From Cacajao melanocephalus (Eukaryota; Chordata; Mammalia; Primates; Pitheciidae), in assembly GCA_963573385.1 (NCBI GenBank), contig CAUYLG010048259.1, positions 1-64,000 on the forward strand: a stretch of 64,000 nucleotides of DNA, given 5' to 3'. Position numbers and translations under genes: made by a program. How positions within the stretch are numbered: position 1 is the first letter of the stretch; the number at the start of each line of letters is the position of its first letter. The notes under the pieces were generated by a model. That model saw nothing but the letters and a program-made list of their open reading frames with translations, searched no databases and was not told the DNA's origin. Positions 10,976-25,096 of the stretch are shown here, piece by piece.

Positions 10976-13392
10976 ATACAATCAGCCTATGAACTGTGTT
11001 GTTTAAATAAGTCATATTGACAAGAATTGAGAAAGTTGACAGATTGTCTTTGTTAAGAAAATAGCAAAAATCTAATCTCTTCAGAGCCTCTACCCACAAC
11101 AGACAATGTATAGTTAAGCTTCATTTAGCAAACTGTATTTATCTATTAGATTATGTCCCCTTCATTCAGGATGTTTACCTCAGCAAACAATATATTTAGG
11201 CAGCATAAAAAGAACTATACTGCAATACCTGTTACAAAATATGTTTCCAAATGTAATTTCAGAAATGAGATATCCTGTTAGTAAAGATGATTGATAATTT
11301 TAGTCTATAAGCAAGTAAAATTTCCTTCACATTCATTTCCATTTTTGCCCTTTAAAAAAATCTGTAAGCTGCAAGGTTACATTTTAGTAATAAACACCAG
11401 TATAAAAATCACAAAAGTTTCAAACACGTATGCTATGAAATTATTTTCAGGAATGTTTGTCATGATTCTTTTCTTCTGTTATTAATGTTTAGTTGACACT
11501 AAATGTCAGCTTCTTTAGCCTTGCCCACAGTTTCAGATTGAAGTAATTTCTAATTTAAATATACGTGTGCTCTGCATCTTATTGTTAAAGCAAATTTAAT
11601 TAATGTTATTTAAATCATTGATGCATACATTAGGTAATACAGGGCCAGTGCTAACTCCCGTTGATCATTCCTGAACCCTTGACACCCAGACCCTTCCCCT
11701 GTCCCTGAACAATAATTACAGTCTTAATATGACTCTTTATGTAGTTATGAACATACACAGTGAACCTAAACTTTTCAAATGTCTTAATGAATATATCAAG
11801 ATAAAGCATACCTCCCTGCATTGACTGTCAGGCTTCGCTTATACTACAGAAAACACAATGTTTTTAAAGCTTGACAGAATTTCTCTTCAAAGAATAATTT
11901 CTCTTCAAAAAAAAAAAAGTTTTAATTTAATAGCCCAAATTATCTGAAATACCCGTAAACTGGTTCTGGACAATGTATTTCAACATTTAGTAAGCTGAAG
12001 TATCTATAGTTTTCAAAGTCTTTTCTTCTTCCTTGTTAACAAGTAACCAAAAATACAGGCTTTGTTTTTCCGTGAACCAAACGTAAGTACATACATGTTG
12101 TTTATAACAATGCATAATAAGGATAATGATGATAAACAATTTACATGCAACACCAAGTATTTAGTTAAGTGAATTGTTTTATTGAAATATATATACAAAA
12201 GAGTTCCCAAATTTTACATACACTCCTTATTGATGTTTTACAGAGGATCCCACATATGTAACCCATCAAATAGCCGCATTGTTGACATGCTTTTACTCTG
12301 GTATGAAAAGTGTTTAATATAAAATTGTGTTTGATATTAAATGTTTGGATGTGAATTTTGTTTTTCATTCTGCAAAATATGCTAAAAAGGAATTGATATT
12401 AGCAATTAACCACATTCCCAAAACCAAGAGTTTTCAGTGACAGAATATATTATATTATATTCATATAATATAAACATTCATTATAAATGTTTGGAATTTT
12501 TAAGAAATAGTTTTGACTGTTAATTTTATGTTTATCCCTTAGAAAATGTCTTATTATAATAATTCTGTATGGTGTGCCTATGGTAACTGTTGAAGAGCAA
12601 ATGTACATTGTCTTGATAAAATGTCTACTGTTTTCTGTTGGTTTTTATATTAAATTTCCAAATTATCTAGCATATGTCATAGGTGAATTCTTTCTTTTTC
12701 TGTACAGATCCTGTATTAAACATGTCACTTCTAAACACCACATCCACTATGCTTTTAGTGCAGTGAGATGTTTCCATGTCACATGGTCAGAGGGAGGTAG
12801 ATTAATAGGGAGTTCTAGCTGGAAATTTCTTCCTTGTTATTGTTCTCCCTCAGCAGTTGATGGCTAAGTTAATTCTCTTTAGTTTTGTCATGCTCTAAAG
12901 CACACATTGCCAAGCAATGGTAAGCTTTATGAGGAAAAAAAGCAGTGATGGTGTCCATCAAAGTCTTAAAGTTGCATTTTTAAACTTTGGCTTGACCTGA
13001 TGTGCCATTCAAAACAGCTTCAAAAGATGATTTTTTTTCAAGAAAGGTTCAATATGTCCCGAGGCTATCGGTTTTGAGTTAAACTGGGTGAAGTAGAAAT
13101 ATTTTACTCATCAGCTTTGCAGTCACAGAGTTTGCCTCAGCTAGAACAAAACTGCTGAGGCATTTAGAGAAAATTAACCCCCCATCCTGGCAGCCAGATG
13201 TGACTGGTTTCTGATGAATGCACATGAGTGGGCTGAAAAATCAAGAGACTGTGAAATTCCTGTCAGGTCCGTACAGTGCAGAATGGGCTATTGACTGCTT
13301 TCTATATTTCCCTCCATCATTCTTCTTGAACACTGCCATTAATTTCCTCTCCTCCTCTGACTTGTGTTTTCTCCCCTCCCTCTTCTCTTTAG
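10976..13392. other. Intronic DNA upstream of the exon, mostly unassigned
   Basis: No interspersed repeat was recognised with confidence. An 18-bp tandem duplication of aatttctcttcaaa lies at 11878-11913 next to an A-run, and an AT-rich palindromic stretch sits at about 12447-12475. The part from about 12850 to 13390 is less AT-biased and may be conserved because it flanks an exon. The last 70 bases are strongly pyrimidine-rich. Confidence 0.5.
13357..13392 (+). promoter_or_regulatory. Branch point, pyrimidine tract and 3' splice site
   Basis: A CTGAC branch-point-like motif (13357-13361, A at 13360) is followed by an almost unbroken pyrimidine tract and TTTAG ending at 13392. The branch A lies 32 nt before the acceptor, a normal distance. 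Confidence 0.7.
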
Positions 13393-13527
13393 CTCTGTCA
13401 GCTGCAGAGAAGGATGCACAGGCTGTGGCAGGAGCACTTCAAACTGGTGGTCCTCTTCAGCCAGATGAGGCTGGCCAACTTCCAGACAGACTCTCAGGAG
13501 AGTATTCAGAAAATATTAGCTGTGCAG
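13393..13527 (+). CDS. Internal coding exon of an unidentified gene
   Basis: This is a 135-nt exon candidate bounded by a strong AG acceptor and a near-consensus CAG|GTAGGT donor. Read from its first base it gives 45 codons without a stop, so both ends could be phase 0. The peptide starts LCQLQRRMHRLWQEH, passes FKLVVLFSQMRLANF, and ends with SIQKILAVQ. It is rich in Q, R, E, K and L and looks like helical, possibly coiled-coil protein; no catalytic motif is visible. A second frame (from base 3 of the exon, LSAAEKDAQAV...) is also open, so the frame is inferred from composition. The third frame has a TGA. No repeat overlaps it and GC content is above the flanks. Neighbouring exons were not found with confidence. 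I do not recognise the gene. Confidence 0.72.
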
Positions 13528-13536
13528 GTAGGTGAT
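13528..13536 (+). promoter_or_regulatory. 5' splice site of the exon
   Basis: GTAGGTGAT directly follows exon-final CAG. Positions +1 to +6 (GTAGGT) are close to the U1-complementary consensus. Confidence 0.7.
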
Positions 13537-14447
<911 letters not shown>

Positions 14448-14457
14448 GAAGACAATT

Positions 14458-15594
14458 CTTAAATATTACTTAAACTTTTAAAAAATTAATGTTTTACCAT
14501 ATCCAATGCTACTAGATCCATAAAACATGACCTCCCAAAGACAAATATATACTACCCTGTTCTATTAAGTAACAAAAACTAGAATGCCTGTTCTATGAAA
14601 AACAAAAACAATGGCATTGGCACTTTAAAATTACACTTTTCAGTAACTTTCAAAATATGAAATAAATGCTGAACCCTAAACCAAATCTTTTTCTAAACAT
14701 TTTTATTATACATGCACTTCATAGTGCTTTTAACTCAAGTAAAGAAGATTTTGCAAAGCACTTGAAAAGCTGTGATGCTGTTTCAAATTTCGTTTTTGCT
14801 GTTTTCTATTTTTTGGTATTTTCTTCTGAGGAGTGTGTATGTGTGTGTACTTTATATATGGGTTGTATTGACAATCGGTTATAACAAAAATTTAAAATAA
14901 TAGAAGACAAAGGAAGATTTTGAAAGGCAGTGCTTAACACGTGTAGATTCAATAGAAATTTATGTACAAACTTGAGTACAAACTGCAGTTGCATTATTTT
15001 AGAAGTCAGGAGCATCTTGTTTTCCTTAAGCATATTAACACATAACACATTACAGGGTGGCTAGAACCTGTGAATCTCTTTTAAATATTTAAAGGTAATC
15101 TGCATGCTCTAATTAGTATCTTAGAAAAATCTATATTTTGTCCAAATGTTCTTAAAAATCTACAAAATGATAAATTCTCACTGAATCATTATGTATTTTC
15201 AAATATTAAAAATATCATTAGAAATCATTTGAATATCAGTAAAGTGACTCTCTAATTCATATCCTTCAATAATCCTTAATTTAATTTTTATGAGAACTTC
15301 TTTAATATATTGTTTACCAAACTTGATTTTACATTACTTATTTGTATGAATGTTACATAACAGTGGAAATGAAGGGATAGGATAGTATAGGTAGGGAAAT
15401 TCAACTACTCAGCATCTAGAAACACAGTGCGAGGCTGGATTATATTTGGGGAATGTGAGCAGCATAAATTAGTGCCTTCTTTTCTTAACTATTGGAGATG
15501 CCTTCCATTTAGAATATTTCAATTTTGACTTTTAATAAAAATGTGAAAATACAATTTTCAGAATCTTGCCACAAAACAGTGGAAATATGCAATC
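14458..15594. other. Unassigned intronic DNA
   Basis: AT-rich sequence without recognised repeats. A short TG-rich stretch is at about 14832-14848. Open frames here are short and unsupported. Confidence 0.5.
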
Positions 15595-15826
15595 CTCTGG
15601 GGAAAAAAATCAAGTCTATAACCTTCAGCATGGTACACAAAAGCCTTCATGACCCAGCTCCTGCTTATCTTCCCAGCTTCATCTTCTCTCTGCTTCAGTT
15701 CTTTAGTTTGTTTCAGCCACTCCAAAATTTTTACTAATTAAGAAACTTGCTGCGAAACTCATTCTTCCTCTTTTTGTGCTCATACTCTTGCCTGTTTCTG
15801 CAATACTCATTTTTATTTTGCCTGTT

Positions 15827-15841
15827 TAAAAACACCTGACC
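15827..15841 (+). repeat. Left target-site duplication of the L1P
   Basis: taaaaacacctgacc, repeated at 17397-17411 with one mismatch. Confidence 0.85.
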
Positions 15842-17396
15842 ATCAAGCTACCATCGACTTTCTTCGCAGAATTAGAAAAAAACTACTTTAAATTCCATAT
15901 GAAACTAAAAAAAAGCCTGTAAGCCAAGACAATCCTAAGCAAAAAACGAAAACTGGAGGCATCATGCTACCTGACTTCAAACTATACTACAAGGCTGAGT
16001 AACCAAAACAGCATTATACTGGTACCAAAACAGATATATAGACCAATAGAACAGAACAGAAACCTCAGTAATAACACCACACATCTACAAGCATCTGATC
16101 TTCAACAAACCTCAGAAAAACAAGCAATGGAGAAATGATTCCCTATTTAATAAATGGTGCTGGGAAAACTGGCTAGCCATATGCAGAAAACTGAAACTGG
16201 ACCCCTTCCTTATAAATTATACAAAAATTAACTCAAGATGGATTGAAGACTTAAATGTAAAACCCAAAACCATAAAATCCCTAGGAGAAAACCTAGACAA
16301 CACTATCCAGGACATAGACATAGGCGAAGACTTCATGACTAAAACACCAAAAGCAATTTCAACAAAAGCCAAAACTGACAAATGGGATCTAATTAAACTA
16401 AAGAGCTTCTACGCAGCAAAAGAAACTAGCATCAGAGTGAATAGGCAACCTGAAGAATGAGAAAAAATTTGCGATCTACCCATGGGACAAAGGTCTAATA
16501 TCCAGACTCCACAAGAAACTTAAACAAATTTACAAGAAAAAAACAACCCCATCAAAAAGTGGGCAAAGGATATGAACAGACACTTCTCAAAAGATGATAT
16601 TTATGTGGCCAACAAACATATGAAAAAAAAAGTTCATCATCACTGATCATTAGAGAAATGCAAATCCAAACCACAATGAGATACCATCTCAAGCCAGTCA
16701 GAATGGTGATTATTAAAAAGTCAGAAAACAATAGATGCTGGCAAGGCTGTGGAGAAATAGGAACACTTTTACATTGCTAGCGGGATTGTGAATTAGTTTA
16801 ACCATTGTGGATGACAGTGTGGCGATTCCTCAAGAATCTAGAACCAGAAATACCATTTGACCCAGCAATCCCATTACTGTATATAACCAAAGGATTGTAA
16901 ATCATTCTACTATAAAGACACATGCACACGTATGTGTCTTGCAGCACTATTTGCAATAGCAAAGACTTGGAACCAACCCAAATGCCCATCAGTGATAGAC
17001 TGGATAAAGAAAATGTATGCAGCCATAATAAAGAATGATATCATGTCCTTTGCAAGGACATGGATAAACCTGGAAACCATCATTCTCAGCAAACTAACAT
17101 AGGAACAGAAAACCAAACACCGCATGTTCTCATTCATAAGTGGGAGTTGAAAAATGAGAACACATGGATACAGGAAGGGGAACAACACACATCAGGGCCT
17201 GTGTTGGGGTGAGGAGCAACAAGAGGGAGAGCATTAGGACAAATATCTAATGCATGCAGACCTTAAAACCTAGATGATGGGTTGACAGGGGCAGCAAACC
17301 ACCATGGTACCTGTATACTTATGTAACAAACCTGAACATTTTGCACATGTATCCTGGAACTTAAAGTAAAATAAAAATAAATACACTATAGATAAA
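15842..17396 (+). mobile_element. L1P LINE, 5'-truncated
   Basis: A 1.55-kb LINE-1 3' portion: C-terminal part of ORF2, 3' UTR (gcctgtgttggggtgagg at about 17197), and an A-rich tail from about 17365. It starts exactly after the left target duplication and ends at the right one, so this is a complete insertion of a 5'-truncated copy. Signatures include cttcaaactatactacaagg, tggtgctgggaaaactggct and ttgcacatgtatcctggaac. Confidence 0.95.
15868..17150 (+). pseudogene. L1 ORF2 C-terminal half, disabled
   Basis: This is the ORF2 region downstream of the reverse-transcriptase core, in sense orientation. Stops and small indels are visible, for example a TGA at the GAATGAG near 16455 and loss of part of the segment near 17015-17020, where the consensus includes the trip from GGATAAAGAAAATG to the ATGCAGCCAT block. 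No long intact frame remains. Confidence 0.88.
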
Positions 17397-17411
17397 TAAA
17401 AACACATGACC
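17397..17411 (+). repeat. Right target-site duplication of the L1P
   Basis: taaaaacacatgacc, partner of 15827-15841. Confidence 0.85.
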
Positions 17412-17556
17412 CAATTCAATCACTTCCTCTATAAAATGATTCTGAGTGCTTGCTTCTTCCACCTTTCTGTGCAAGATGAATTAAATTATGCCTTACTTGA
17501 GTTCCTCCTGTACCCTGTACATACCAACAAAACACAATTGTATTTTTAGCAGCTAA

Positions 17557-18031
<475 letters not shown>

Positions 18032-18539
18032 GTTTTTTTAAAGGAAAACATGCTAGAGTGAATTAATATATTTGTGGAGTGAATCTGCAGGTATCAATGT
18101 ATACAACATGATCCAACATGACTAAAAATTGCTTAACAGACCAGATGATATCAGTTTTCATTTTCCTTGACCTAGTATCATGATTCCTTTAAATGCCAAT
18201 GTCAGGGGGGTCTAAATAATGTTTCATAGTTTGAAAGTAGTATTAAAATGATGCCATAAGATTTTAATGAACTATTCAATGAGAAAATCATTTGATGAAG
18301 GTTTCAAAAAGTAAATTGTATATAACCAAAATTGAGGAAAGCAATTCAAAAATCAGTTAAACAGAAAAAAGAAATTTTGTTTTATACTTGGTTTAGGAAC
18401 AGTTCCTTACAGGGCCACACAGAGGCATGATTGGCAGATCTACAGTTGGCAGAAAACCAAGTGGGCCAGATAAGCTTTTGAATTACATGATCAAGCAGAA
18501 ATCAATAAGATGAGCTATAGCTGGAATGAAGAATTGGTG
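18032..18539. other. Unassigned intronic DNA
   Basis: No recognised repeat. A GGGGGG run occurs near 18206. Confidence 0.45.
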
Positions 18540-19400
18540 TATTTGACTTTTATGCCCTTTATATGAAAAAGATTTAGGGATTTCAGTTGACCACAATTTT
18601 AATATGAGCCAAAGTGAGCTACTATAAACTTGGAACCAAAGGCCTGTCCCAGCCCTAGTAATAACAGACAACTTCTTGACTGTGACAGTGATATGAGGTC
18701 CTAACTTCATGTCAGAGCTCGTATGAAGTACTAGTATCATTTTCTTTTCCCTCCCATTATTCTTTATTTTTAATTTATTTAATCCTGTGCTATTTATTAC
18801 CTTTTTTGGCATCTTATTTGGAAAAAAAGACTGAGCATTAGCAAGTCACTTAAATGAGAGTGACAAAGCTACAGCATGTGAATTTTGTCTTAGACTGAGT
18901 AAGCAGAGGCATTTTTGTCTGGAAGGAGATAAGTCCCATAAGATAAACTGCACTTTGTCTTAAATTGAGTATATCTGCATATTTTATACAAGTTTGGGAA
19001 GCATCATTTAAGGGTCATATTGACACCCTAGAGAGCAGCAATATAAGAAAGATTAAAGAGAGGGAGAAATATAAAAATTTTGGAATGTTTAAACATAAAA
19101 GAAAAAGGCTTTGGAAGGACAAACACCTGAAGGACAGCAAGTGAGGGTTGGTATATAGTTTGTTGAGCTCTAGAAGCCAACACTGGGAACAAATCATGGG
19201 AGAGGTTGGAAAGTGGGTTTAGGGTCAATAGGAATAAATTTTATAGCAATTATTCCTGCCCAAGCATTTGTTGCTGGTGTTCAGAGGTTAAACAGGCCAG
19301 GTGCATTAGGAAAGATACTACTGCAGTGACTGAGGGGAAGCAAATGGACTCAGATCAACCTAGAGGGCACCTCCTCAGTGATGTGCTCCCCCGCTAGGTT
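18540..19400 (+). mobile_element. L3 (CR1-superfamily) LINE relic
   Basis: The order of conserved pieces fits the 3' half of L3/CR1 ORF2: aaaagatttagggatttcag, ttgaccacaattttaatatg, and after a gap gaatgtttaaacataaaaga, then tttggaaggacaaacacctg, and gtgggtttagggtcaatagg. Divergence is large, as expected of one of the oldest LINE groups in mammals. No frame is intact. The frame at 18483-18812 on the minus strand is its antisense. Confidence 0.65.
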
Positions 19401-19560
19401 CCCATGACCTCTTTGTGCAAATATCTGTATGTGTGTCTGTGTGTTCTCACCCACTAGTATGTGAGTCTACTCAACTCAAAAAGCATGTCATATTTGTTCA
19501 TCTTCATCACCCTGGCACCAACTGCAGTTCTTGGAATGTAAGAATAATAATTTTGTTGAG
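19401..19560 (+). mobile_element. L2/MIR-like tail (tentative)
   Basis: The stretch around 19455-19545 (tagtatgtgagtctactc, catcaccctggcaccaac, ttggaatgtaagaataat) resembles the L2 3' tail pattern. It is weak. Confidence 0.35.
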
Positions 19561-20049
19561 TTAGTGAACTGATTTAGTAAGATTAAATGTGATAACTCCA
19601 AAGATTCTTTCTACATCTAGGTATCTATAGTTCTGTAAGTTAATAAACAAACGCATTCACTGGGTGCTTTGCCAGGAATTCTGATAGCATAGGTTTAATC
19701 ATTTAACATACAGACACACGCACATACACATACAACTATTTCTGGAAAAGAATTGTGAAAATGAAAGAAAGTCAGAAAAAATCACACAACAGAAATCTAG
19801 AATCACTTAGTGGTATGATGTAAAAGGAAATCTCTGATTCTGTGTGATCTTTTGAAACACAAAAGAACTTAGGAAAACATGCATTTTGGACTTTTAATAC
19901 ATATACATTTAGAGATATTATGCTTCAGGAATAACATTAAACTGCTAGATATTACTGGTTCACTCTAGATAGTAATAGAAAAAGTATTTAATTATAGTTG
20001 CCAATAACTTAAGAATGTATACCATAAATCTAAAATTGAATTTTTCAAA
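19561..20049. other. Unassigned intronic DNA
   Basis: No repeat or gene recognised. A short CA-rich patch is at about 19710-19732. Confidence 0.45.
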
Positions 20050-20960
<911 letters not shown>

Positions 20961-21099
20961 TGAACATTGAAAAATATATAAAAGAATAAGGTTTTCTCAT
21001 GATCATCTAGGTAGGTATGTGCAATTTGTTTTGTTTCAGTGAGTTCATTTAAAGTACTTCAATTATCAAGAATATTCACGTGTGAGTCTGCATACTGTT

Positions 21100-21550
21100 T
21101 TGAGTATCTTCCATTTTTCTTTCAGATATGCTCTCTACGCTGTTCTGTGCCCAGCGAGACTACCTGTGTGGTGTGCATCTGTGGACTCCCTTACTGTCTG
21201 GTTTCCTGGTTGGTTAAGCAAATGAGGAGCATCAGAAAGAGAGAGGGAATAGAGTGAGTTTCTCTGGCTTCCTCATGGCTTTGCCAAGGGCTGTGGCAGC
21301 TCCTGCCAGACAGTCGTCTTCTTATAGCACTCTCTCTCTCTGTTTCCATTATTGCAGCCTCTCTGTTTTACTGGAGAGCTATAAATACTTAGACTATCCA
21401 CTGTTAACTAGACCCAGGTATTGCAGTATCTTTTGTGCTTTCCTTACATCTTATTCGAACCTTTATAAATGGTCCCTTTATTAAACTATTCATAAATTAT
21501 GCAACTTGAGTGTCCCACATGTTTTCTGTCACGACTCGGCTGATATACAT
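21100..21550 (+). repeat. Old interspersed repeat, LTR-like (unclassified)
   Basis: The pattern ctgtctggtttcctggttgg, gaggagcatcagaaagagag, and the ending ctttattaaactattcat followed by gcaacttgagtgtcccacat and ctcggctgatata is one I associate with a mid-age dispersed repeat, but I cannot name the family with certainty. A good-looking acceptor (tttctttcag, to 21125) and GTGAGT donor (21254) fall inside it and are probably fortuitous. Confidence 0.4.
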
Positions 21551-22370
21551 ACTCCTTCACGAGGTAATAGAAGAAACTCATGCCTCCTCTAATAGCAAGC
21601 GTTCTTAGGTCTAGTACAGTGAAACAGAAGACTCACACAAGTCAGGCAAAGCAAATTTACTACTCACAGTTAGGCAGAGGATACACAGAAGCCTACAAGC
21701 CATAGCAAGCAAGTCCCCCTATGCTTAGGAAAGCTGGTCAGGGAGTATGGAGTCTTGTCTGGCCATACTCCACATCACACTGAAGCTGATAGACCCCAGA
21801 AGTGCTCCACTTTGGGTTTTGTACCCTGGGTACAACTTGAATTGCTAGGCACAAATGTTGCAGAACATCCTGTTCTAGAAGAGGATACCGTCTGAGATGT
21901 TCTGGATATTTCCTCCTTATCTTAGGGTATTACATTATCAGTGCATTCTGCCTGAGAACTGAAAGCAAGGAGGGAAAGATCTGCATTGGTCAAACTCATC
22001 TAGGGACATCCCCTCTTACGCTAATCCATCTCCGTAAACCAGGCAGTTCTTTGACTCCAAGAAACTAATGAACATTCATTTTAGGATTATCTTCCTCATC
22101 TCAATAACTACACCCTCTTTGGCACTGACATTGTCTCCTAGAAGGTTTAGGTTCTTGAATGTTGGTTTGCTTTAGTTCTTTATTGGTGAATTGAGATCCA
22201 GCATAAATGCATCCTCTTCCATAAAGCCTTATTCACAATTCTCCCACCTCGTGCTCCTACTCAGAATCAAGTCTTCCTCTTGGCTCTTTGTTTAAGACAC
22301 CATTAAGGAGCATTCTCATTCATTAGCATGTAGAGTCTTGTTTCTAAATATAGGTTTCTTGAAACCAAAG
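21551..22370. other. Unassigned, probably old repeat-derived
   Basis: Less AT-rich than its neighbours. The block 21620-21850 (purine-rich start, tctggccatactccac, tttgtaccctgggtac) looks like decayed retroviral or DNA-transposon material, but no family is supported. Confidence 0.35.
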
Positions 22371-22379
22371 ACTTGCAAC

Positions 22380-22780
22380 AAACATTTATCAAATATCAGA
22401 CACAAGGAGCTCTGCTAGATGCATTGGGAGGATATGAAAAAAGAATACAAGTTGGTAATCAGATTCACAGTTTCTACCAACTTCCTCTAAAAAGGCTGCC
22501 AGTAGAACTTTGGTTCATTAGTAGTTATTTACTCCAAACACAAGTGTAAAACATTACTGTATCACTCCTCTGGCCAGCAAATGAAACTCATAAACAGCCT
22601 TTGATGTCTCTTCCTGTTTTCAAAATAAAATGTAAACTCCTGAGTATCATATGGAAGTACTCAAAGAATGATGCTCCAGGCCATCTGAGTTTAGTTTTAT
22701 TCTGCCATGTGACTACCTCTAACACTGCACTGCCTTGGATTGTTCAGCATTCCATTTCATGTCCATGCCTCTGAGGGTCC
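22380..22780 (+). mobile_element. L2 LINE fragment, sense
   Basis: Pieces match L2 sense order: cactcctctggccagcaaatg, aaaataaaatgtaaactcct, gatgctccaggccatctg, and tctgccatgtgactacctc. Divergence is high. Confidence 0.6.
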
Positions 22781-23717
22781 GTGTTTTCCTTTTTCTTATC
22801 TTTTCCTTTACCATCTTTTCCATCTGTTAGAGGAGGGGTCTTCCTGTCAGGAGCTAGACCAAATGCCAGTGTACCCACAAAATCTTTCCAAGTCCAGTGA
22901 ATGGCAATATGATACTAGAGTTTGCCCTTTACCAGCACCCACAGCTGTACGTCTCTCCCATTAACCTCTTAGGTGAAGGAATCAAGCTTATTCATACTTG
23001 TAGTCTGATGGGTGTCTAGTAGAGGGCCTCCTTTGTACATGTATTTTGAACTCAGTAAATACGTCTAAAGTGAAATGACTTACTAATGCTGTAACTAAAC
23101 GAGAGCCACCATTCTTCAGACGATGGCAGTAAGTTAGCTGCACAGCACGAGGGGTAATGTAAAGTTAGTTAATTTTGCAAGTTTTAGCCTTATTAGCCTT
23201 TTTAAAATTAAAACCTTCATTATTTTAGTTTCGGCCTCTGGCACAAGACAAATGTTTGGTTTCCATTTCTTCTCTTGCCACATAGAATTACTTTCAAAAG
23301 CTGCAAAAGACAGGTTGTACAAGGATACCTTCTTTACTCCTTTTGAATTTGCCTTGCACTTTTAAAAATGTGTCTTTCAAAAATTATTGACCTGCTTTTA
23401 AAGATAATTATATATTTAAGCAAAATATGAAAAAATACATACTTGAATAAGATGCAAATATCCAAGATTTATAAAATAAATAATCAGCTTTGGTCCAATT
23501 ATTAAATCTTAAAAGTATTAAAGGGGCTTTTTAAAAACATCTAAAGATGTTCTTTTTTTTTTCAAAAATAAATCTCTAAAGCTACCTATGGATTTATTGA
23601 AATATTTGTGATGAAACGAATCCAGAAGCTTTATGTTGGTGGCATCAGAAAGAGGCTGAGTGATAGGCATGATCTGATTCTTAGGGTGAATTATTAAAAA
23701 TATATTCTTCTTTACAG
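22781..23717. other. Unassigned intronic DNA
   Basis: A possible L2 tail lies at about 22995-23065 (gtctagtagagggcctcc, ttgaactcagtaaatac). The remainder is unassigned; no coding structure. Confidence 0.4.
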
Positions 23718-23817
23718 ATCAAGAATTGAAAGATCAAGCAGCACAGTTCAAAAGTTGAAAGAGATTAGATAAAAGATGGGTTGTGCAGAAGAACCCAAGG
23801 AAGAGATGAAACAACTG
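23718..23817 (+). other. Exon-like segment, not protein-coding throughout (candidate)
   Basis: A 100-nt segment sits between ttcttctttacag (acceptor ending 23717) and a GTGAGT donor at 23818. All three forward frames contain a stop within it, so it cannot be an ordinary internal coding exon. A late ATG starts a short open run MGCAEEPKEEMKQL to the donor, so it could be a 5' untranslated or alternative first coding exon, a lncRNA exon, or chance. Confidence 0.25.
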
Positions 23818-23984
23818 GTGAGTTGGTCACTAAATTTCATTGCACGATGTATGAGTGAGAGAGAACTTACGTTTTTAAAGAGAGACTATTCCTGTATGTT
23901 ATTAGTGGCAAATATTAAGTTTATAATTGTCCTGTATAAATAAAATATTCACTTAATACTGCTACTTCTAATTAAATAAGTATG

Positions 23985-24190
23985 ATTTTTGAGCATTTAT
24001 CAAAGGCCACATATATTGTTTTATTTAATCCACATAAAATCCCCTTGAGGAAGACACTGTTATTTCTCCTGTCACACAAAAGAGAAAATAGAAGGAGAAA
24101 ATTTTTGCAATTTGCCTAAAGTCAAACAGAGAGTCAGTGGCAGAGAAAGGATTCAATTGTAAATATATCTGACTTTGAGGACTTAATTAC
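23985..24190 (-). mobile_element. MIR SINE, antisense
   Basis: In reverse order the MIR landmarks are present: gagcatttatcaaaggccac, tttaatccacataaaatccc, gaggaagacactgttatttc, and gtcaaacagagagtcagtgg. Confidence 0.75.
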
Positions 24191-24349
24191 TCTATATCCT
24201 GGCTCCCTTATTTCAGACATAATATATAAGTAAAAATTAAAAACTTACTAAGAGTACTCTGGTAAGAATTTAAATGTACCCCCTAGGTTTTGTATCCATG
24301 TATTACATATTGTTTTATAGTTGTGATATTCTCTGATTATTTACTAACC

Positions 24350-24830
24350 CATTCCATAAATATTGTTGGGTAACTATCACAGACCATGTGCACCCAAGCA
24401 AATGGAGATACAGCACTGAAATTTATAGTCTTCATCTCAAGCAGCTCCTCGTTTAGGAAGGGATATATGTAAGTTAATATGTGATTGTGACATTGCAGAT
24501 AAATGATGGTATAAAGATAAGTAAATGAAACCCAAAGGGGCCACCCAATCCAGACTTGTCTCTGTGTGTTTGTGTAGAGGGGCATCAGATAAAGCTTCAT
24601 GAGGGAATGTCATCTGAGTTGAGATCTGAAGGATAAGAGTTAAAAGTCAGCTGGGTAAAGGGAAAGAGATCCAAGCAGAAGGGTGAGCCATCACGGAGGC
24701 ATGGCATTGAAAAAGGATTAAGCATTTGGATAACAGCACTTCAGAGTGGCCAGGCATATAACTCACAAAGGCAGAGAGGGTAGAAGGTGGCCTTCCATGT
24801 CACTCAGTTCACATGATTGACCAGTATTGA
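24350..24830 (-). mobile_element. L2 LINE fragment, antisense; source of a local duplication
   Basis: It follows the antisense L2 pattern: ccataaatattgttgggtaa, ggagatacagcactgaa, aatgtcatctgagttgagat, and ctgaaggataagagtt. Its middle (24421-24674) occurs a second time at 26304-26555 at about 90% identity by eye, far closer than two unrelated L2 copies would be. Confidence 0.6.
24421..24674 (+). repeat. Local duplication, copy 1 (probable source)
   Basis: A 254-bp block repeated at 26304-26555 in the same orientation. Shared stretches include gatatatgtaagttaatatg and cccaaaggggccaccca. This copy sits in natural L2 context on both sides, so it is probably the donor. Confidence 0.9.
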
Positions 24831-25096
24831 GCAGTATGGAAGATGCTGCCTCTCAAATCAAAAGATATCTACGTGGATATTTCATTTTGTTTTTAGTGAT
24901 AGGAAAGGCAATATATCCCAAACTGCTGCAGACCACTGAACCTTTATAATTTTCACAGGGCCACTTATTACATAGAGTTTATTTCTCAGGATATGTAGAA
25001 TATAAGTCCTGTTGGGAAAAGCTGCAAAGGAGAAAGGACTGACAGAGTGCCTACAAAAATTGGTTATGAGTAACATATAAACAAGGAACAACAAAC
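24831..25096. other. Unassigned intronic DNA
   Basis: Short stretch between the L2 fragment and the LTR; nothing recognised. Confidence 0.4.

Noticed and set aside
13218..13535. 105-codon frame over the exon as a stand-alone gene
   Set aside because: It crosses the splice acceptor and pyrimidine tract and uses a different frame from the more protein-like reading of the exon.
21110..21260. Acceptor tttctttcag and GTGAGT donor around a 72-codon frame
   Set aside because: It lies in a dispersed repeat and the frame starts upstream of the acceptor; probably fortuitous.
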